Positions 5,688 to 9,199 of a stretch of 9,199 bases of DNA are shown one piece after another (position 1 is the first letter of the stretch; the number at the start of each line of letters is the position of its first letter). The notes below the pieces were generated by a model. It did not search any database and was not told the origin of the DNA. It was given only the letters and a program-made list of their open reading frames with translations. The position numbers and the translations under genes are program-made. The DNA is from Clostridiales bacterium (GTDB lineage: Bacteria; Bacillota; Clostridia; Christensenellales; Aristaeellaceae), in NCBI GenBank assembly GCA_022776785.1, contig JALFHA010000267.1:1-9199 (forward strand). Direction: 5' to 3'.

Positions 5688-6628
5688 CGACCCGTGAGCT
5701 GCTCTACATCAAGACCATCGCCGACGAGCGGAGCCTCACCCGCGCCGCGCAGAAGCTCTATGTCACGCAGCCGTCGCTGAGCCACTGCGTCGCCGTGCTC
5801 GAGCAGCAGCTGGGCACAAAGCTCTTTCGCCGCACGTCGGGCGGGCTGCTACTCACCTATGCGGGCGAAAAGTACTACCGCATGGCCTGCGAGGTGCTGC
5901 GCGTCTACCACGCCTTTGAGGCGGAGATCAGTGACGAGAGCGCGCTGGCCCGCGGCCGCGTGACCTTCGGCATCACCAACTATCTGGCGACCGACCACCT
6001 GCCGCGGATGCTCCCGGCCTTCAACCGCGCGCACCCGGGCATCGAGCTGCGCGTGCTCGAGGAGACGACCGACCAGATGGAAAAGAGCCTGCTCAGCGGC
6101 CGGCTCGACTTCGCCATCATGCACACGGGCCTTGACGACACCGTGACCGGACACCCGGCGCTGCGCCATGAGGTGCTCAGCCGCGACCCGTTCCTCATCG
6201 CCGCGCCGAAGGATACGCCGTACCTCCAAAAGGCCGTGCGCCGCGAGGAGCAGCCCTTCCCGGAGCTCGACCCCGCGCTGCTCTCCGACGAGCCGTTTCT
6301 CATGGTGACGCAGGGGCAGCGCATCCGGCAGGTCACCAACCGCGTGCTCGCGGCGGCGGGCGTGTCGCCGCGCATCGTGCTCACCAGCCGCAACTACGAA
6401 ATGCTCCGCCGCCTCGCCGCCGAGGGCATGGGCTACACGCTCGTGCCGCGCCAGTATGTCGGCATCCTCGGTGGGGAGCGCTACACGCCGCAGTATTTCA
6501 TGCTGCCCGAGCGGCTCCATGCCTATTGGGAGCTGAGCATCGTCACGCTGCGCGACGGCTATCTTTCCCACGCGGCGAAGGAATTCCTGCGCTGCTTCCG
6601 GGAGAGCGTGCAGCCCGGCGATGCATAA
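5684..6628 (+). CDS. LysR-type transcriptional regulator
   Basis: A 314-residue DNA-binding regulator of normal family length. The N-terminal winged helix-turn-helix (about 1-60) has the standard pattern: LLYIKTIADERSLTRAAQKL, then VTQPSLSHCVAVLEQQLGTKLF (27-48) with the recognition helix, and LTYAGEKYY. A linker helix (61-90) leads to a periplasmic-binding-like effector domain from GRVTFGI (91-97) on, with LLSGRLDFAIMH (136-147) and EGMGYTLVP (247-255) typical of its two lobes. The effector is not identifiable. It overlaps the membrane protein stop by 4 nt and has a strong AAAAGGAGG (5668-5676), 7 nt before ATG. Unlike most LysR genes it is co-directional with its probable target and last in a coupled operon, not divergent. 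The likely target is the hydratase gene starting 127 bp downstream; regulation of its own operon cannot be judged. Confidence 0.93.
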   Translation: MTTRELLYIKTIADERSLTRAAQKLYVTQPSLSHCVAVLEQQLGTKLFRRTSGGLLLTYAGEKYYRMACEVLRVYHAFEAEISDESALARGRVTFGITNYLATDHLPRMLPAFNRAHPGIELRVLEETTDQMEKSLLSGRLDFAIMHTGLDDTVTGHPALRHEVLSRDPFLIAAPKDTPYLQKAVRREEQPFPELDPALLSDEPFLMVTQGQRIRQVTNRVLAAAGVSPRIVLTSRNYEMLRRLAAEGMGYTLVPRQYVGILGGERYTPQYFMLPERLHAYWELSIVTLRDGYLSHAAKEFLRCFRESVQPGDA

Positions 6629-6634
6629 ATAGCT

Positions 6635-6670
6635 TCTATACCTCTCATGGATTTTAAGTATTTGTCTATA
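6635..6670 (+). promoter_or_regulatory. Candidate regulator half-sites upstream of the hydratase promoter
   Basis: TCTATA occurs twice, at 6635-6640 and 6665-6670, exactly 30 bp (about three helical turns) apart. The first copy is part of the palindrome ATAG-CTT-CTAT (6629-6639), and the second overlaps the -35 element. LysR regulators commonly bind one upstream dyad and one site near -35, so the spacing is suggestive. The region is AT-rich, where such matches also arise by chance. Confidence 0.25.
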
Positions 6671-6690
6671 TGGCTCCTTTTGTGTATAAT
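6662..6690 (+). promoter_or_regulatory. Strong sigma-A-type promoter for the hydratase
   Basis: TTGTCT (6662-6667; 4 of 6 consensus) is separated by 17 nt from a perfect TATAAT (6685-6690). Predicted transcription start is near 6697, giving a leader of about 59 nt. TGTG just before the -10 may add strength, as in Gram-positive -16 elements. It is the best promoter in the window and shows the hydratase can be transcribed separately from the LysR operon. Confidence 0.75.
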
Positions 6691-6755
6691 GGGCTCAACG
6701 AAAGCAGCGGGGCGAAAATCCCGCAAAAGGCCCAGCACGAAAGGAGTTTTTCATC

Positions 6756-9020
6756 ATGGTCAAGCTCTACGACGGCGGCATCTATCTCCTCAACGGCACC
6801 GAGATCGTCACCGACGCGGCCGAGGTCGCCGCAAGGACCGGGCGCGCGGTCACGCCCGAGGAGGGCGCGGCGGGCACGATGGCCTACGGCATCCTCAAGG
6901 CGCACAACACCTCCGGGGACATGGAGCACCTGCAAATGCGCTTTGACAGCCTCACCAGCCACGACATCACCTACGTCGGCATCATCCAGACGGCACGCGC
7001 CTCCGGCATGAAGGAATTCCCCATGCCCTATGTGCTCACCAACTGCCACAACAGCCTGTGCGCCGTCGGCGGCACCATCAACGAGGACGACCACATGTTT
7101 GCCCTCTCCGCCGCGCACAAGTACGGCGGCATCTACGTGCCCACGAACATGGCCGTCATCCACAGCTACAACCGCGAGATGATGAGCGGCTGCGGCCGCA
7201 TGATCCTCGGCTCGGACAGCCACACCCGCTACGGCGCGCTGGGCACACTCTCCGTGGGCGAGGGCGGCGGCGAGCTCGCCAAGCAGCTCGTCGGGCGCAC
7301 CTACGACGTGGCGCGCCCCGGCGTCATCGCCATCTACCTGACCGGCAGTCCGCGCCCCGGCGTCGGCCCGCAGGACGTGGCGCTCTCCATCATCGGCAAG
7401 GTCTACGCGAACGGCTATGTCAAGAACAAGGTCATGGAGTTCGTCGGCCCGGGCGTGGCGAATCTGCCCGTCGAATACCGCAACGGCATCGACGTCATGA
7501 CCACCGAGACGACCTGCTGGTCCTCCATCTGGGTGACGGACAGCAAAACCGAGGAATACTTCGCCGTCCACGGCCGCCCCGAGGCCTATAAGGAGATGAA
7601 GCCCGCGCCCGTCGCCTACTACGACGGCTGCGTCTACGTCGATCTGTCCGCCGTGGAATGCACCATCGCCCTGCCGATGCATCCCTCCTACACCTACACC
7701 ATCGCCGAGCTCAAGGCCAACGCGAAGGACATCCTCTTCGAGTGCCAGAGGAAGGCCAACGAGCAGATCACCGGCGCGACGCTCGACCTCGTCTCCAAGG
7801 TGCACGACGGCGGCATCTGGGTCGATCAGGGCCTTGTGGCGGGCTGCTCCGGCGGCACGTTCGACAATGTGTGCGCCGTGGCGGACATCCTGCGCGGCCA
7901 TAGCTGCGGCAACGGCACCTTCAAGATGAGCGTCTATCCCGGCTCCATGCCCGCCTACATCCAGCTGATGAAGAACGGCGCACTCGCGGATATCGCCTCC
8001 GCCGGCGCCATCATCCGCGAGTGCTTCTGCGGCCCCTGCTTCGGCGCGGGCGATACCCCAGCCAACGGCGAATTCTCCATCCGCCACACCACGCGCAACT
8101 TCCCCAACCGCGAGGGCAGCAAGCCCGGCGAGGGGCAGATGTCGGGCGTAGCGCTCATGGACGCGCGCTCCATCGCCGCCACCGCGATCAACGGCGGCAG
8201 GCTGACCGCCGCCACCGAGATCGACGTGGACTACACCACGCCGAAGTACTTCTTTGACAAGAGCGTCTACGACAAGCGCGTCTACAACGGCTACGGCCAC
8301 GCCGAGCCGGAGCACGAGCTCAAGATGGGCCCGAACATCAAGGACTGGCCCGAGCAGCCCGCGCTCTCCGAGGATCTGCTGCTGCAGGTCGTCTCCTACA
8401 TCACCGACCCGGTAACGACCACCGACGAGCTCATCCCCTCGGGCGAGACGTCCTCCTACCGCTCCAACCCGCTGCGTCTGGCAGAGTTCGCGCTCTCCCG
8501 CAAGGACCCGGCGTATGTGGGCCGCGCCAAGGCCGTGCACGCCATCGAGCTCAAGCGCGAGCAGGGCGGCGAGCTGCCCGAGGAGGTCAAGCGCGTGTAC
8601 GTCGCACTGTCCAAAACGCTGCGCATCGATCCGGCCAAGACCGTCATCGGCTCGACCATCTACGCCAACAAGCCGGGCGACGGCTCCGCCCGCGAGCAGG
8701 CCGCGAGCTGCCAGCGCGTGCTGGGCGCGGCGGCCAATCTGGCGAAGGAGTACGCCACCAAGCGCTACCGCTCCAACTGCATCAACTGGGGCATGGCGCC
8801 GCTGCTGGTGAAGGACGAGACCGCCTTCGCACTGGGTGACTGGGTGTTCGTGCCGGGCATCCGCTCCGCCATCCTCAGCGGCGTGAAGGAGTTTGACGCC
8901 TACGTCGTCAAGGCGGACGGCACGGTGACGCGCATCCCCGTCTCTACCGGCGACCTCACGCCCGACGAGCGGCAGATCATCGCCGACGGCTGCCTCATCA
9001 ACTACTATCGCAACAACTGA
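6756..9020 (+). CDS. Aconitase-superfamily [4Fe-4S] hydratase, substrate unknown
   Basis: A 754-residue cytoplasmic enzyme of the aconitase superfamily, which adds or removes water on hydroxy-polycarboxylates using a [4Fe-4S] cluster. Key elements align in order: SDSHTRYGALGTLSVGEGG (153-171) with aconitase's DSHT segment; cluster ligands C364 in GCSGG, and C425 and C428 in CGPC, spaced as in mitochondrial aconitase (C358, C421, C424); TRNFPNREG (446-454) with the substrate-binding NRNF-type Arg; and in the C-terminal swivel domain DGSAREQAA (642-650), where S644 and R646 match the catalytic Ser642 and Arg644. All core residues are present, so it should be active. It differs from true aconitase in most other segments, and the length agrees with E. 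coli YbhJ (753, putative hydratase, from memory). AAAGGAG (6740-6746) lies 9 nt before ATG. It follows a LysR gene and has its own promoter and terminator, so it is a single-gene transcript. I would not call it a TCA-cycle aconitase. Confidence 0.9.
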   Translation: MVKLYDGGIYLLNGTEIVTDAAEVAARTGRAVTPEEGAAGTMAYGILKAHNTSGDMEHLQMRFDSLTSHDITYVGIIQTARASGMKEFPMPYVLTNCHNSLCAVGGTINEDDHMFALSAAHKYGGIYVPTNMAVIHSYNREMMSGCGRMILGSDSHTRYGALGTLSVGEGGGELAKQLVGRTYDVARPGVIAIYLTGSPRPGVGPQDVALSIIGKVYANGYVKNKVMEFVGPGVANLPVEYRNGIDVMTTETTCWSSIWVTDSKTEEYFAVHGRPEAYKEMKPAPVAYYDGCVYVDLSAVECTIALPMHPSYTYTIAELKANAKDILFECQRKANEQITGATLDLVSKVHDGGIWVDQGLVAGCSGGTFDNVCAVADILRGHSCGNGTFKMSVYPGSMPAYIQLMKNGALADIASAGAIIRECFCGPCFGAGDTPANGEFSIRHTTRNFPNREGSKPGEGQMSGVALMDARSIAATAINGGRLTAATEIDVDYTTPKYFFDKSVYDKRVYNGYGHAEPEHELKMGPNIKDWPEQPALSEDLLLQVVSYITDPVTTTDELIPSGETSSYRSNPLRLAEFALSRKDPAYVGRAKAVHAIELKREQGGELPEEVKRVYVALSKTLRIDPAKTVIGSTIYANKPGDGSAREQAASCQRVLGAAANLAKEYATKRYRSNCINWGMAPLLVKDETAFALGDWVFVPGIRSAILSGVKEFDAYVVKADGTVTRIPVSTGDLTPDERQIIADGCLINYYRNN

Positions 9021-9049
9021 TTGATGCAATAACAGTCTGGCATATCAAG

Positions 9050-9095
9050 CGCCCCGCCGCAGAGCAGCGATGCTCCGCGGCGGGGCGATGTTTTT
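9050..9095 (+). terminator. Intrinsic terminator of the hydratase gene
   Basis: An 11-bp perfect GC-rich stem, CGCCCCGCCGC (9050-9060) with GCGGCGGGGCG (9077-9087), is extended inside, past one A/C mismatch, by GAGCA/TGCTC (9062-9066 with 9071-9075) closed by a gcga tetraloop. It is followed by atg and five T (9091-9095). It begins 30 nt after the hydratase stop. The opposite strand has no T-run, so it acts mainly rightward and would shield the convergent gene at the right edge. Confidence 0.9.
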
Positions 9096-9099
9096 GCAT

Positions 9100-9199
9100 C
9101 TATACCCGTCCTGCCAGCGCGTACACGCCCGGCTCCTGTGCGGGAATCACCCGCACGCCGAACACATCCTGCAAAATGCGCGCCGTATGCGCCTCCCCC
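9100..9199 (-). CDS. C-terminal end of a convergent gene, possibly an ABC transporter ATPase
   Basis: Reading leftward from the right edge, an open frame of 32 codons ends at TAG (9102-9100); the start lies outside the window. It includes ARILQDVFGVRVIPAQEPG, followed by VYALAGRV and the stop. The pattern of a helix, then VFGV-x-V, then a short beta-rich end with a hydrophobic finish resembles the C-terminus of FecE/BtuD-type iron or cobalamin ABC transporter ATPases. That is only a resemblance over a few residues. G+C-ending codons match the neighbouring genes, which supports real coding. Confidence 0.45.
   Translation of the reverse strand, partial: GEAHTARILQDVFGVRVIPAQEPGVYALAGRV

Noticed and set aside
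6666..9029. 787-codon open frame antisense to the hydratase
   Set aside because: It mirrors the hydratase almost exactly. GC-rich third positions remove stop codons on the opposite strand; the translation is low in complexity and resembles no family, while the sense frame has full catalytic motifs.

Overview
The window reads as chromosomal DNA of a GC-rich, Gram-positive anaerobe, most likely a gut-type member of the Clostridia. The grounds are strong AGGAGG ribosome binding sites before most genes, sigma-A-type promoters in the few AT-rich gaps, and the protein families present (YqhD/butanol-dehydrogenase-type iron ADH, clostridial flavin reductase, PatA-like aminotransferase, aconitase-family hydratase). 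The genus cannot be told from the sequence alone. I see no integrase, transposase, CRISPR array, tRNA or rRNA.

Layout. (1) 1-911, minus strand: the first 303 residues of a secreted, repeat-rich surface protein whose C-terminus lies off the left edge. It ends in ten 6-residue V(A/T)PVEP repeats, encoded by 18-bp tandem units. (2) 912-1174: a divergent intergenic region with one promoter for each direction and a strong stem-loop in the leader of the rightward gene. (3) 1175-2344: an iron-dependent alcohol dehydrogenase. (4) 2345-2539: a non-coding gap with four small hairpins, probably a REP-like repeat. (5) 2540-6628: four plus-strand genes joined by 4-nt ATGA start/stop overlaps, namely flavin reductase-like flavoprotein, fold-type I aminotransferase, multi-pass membrane protein of unknown function, and LysR-type regulator. 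(6) 6629-6755: an AT-rich promoter region. (7) 6756-9020: a 754-residue aconitase-superfamily hydratase with its Fe-S ligands intact, ending in a large intrinsic terminator. (8) 9100-9199, minus strand: the last 32 residues of a convergent gene, perhaps an ABC transporter ATPase.

How the genes may work together. The four overlapping genes must share a transcript and are probably translationally coupled. The LysR regulator ends 127 bp before the hydratase, which has its own well-formed promoter with candidate LysR half-sites, so a regulator/target pair is the simplest reading. E. coli has a LysR gene (ybhD) near the aconitase-like ybhJ, which fits. The alcohol dehydrogenase has its own promoter and may be independent. 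No complete pathway can be assembled from the window. The least explained elements are the coupled membrane protein, the substrate of the hydratase, and the repeat-bearing surface protein.
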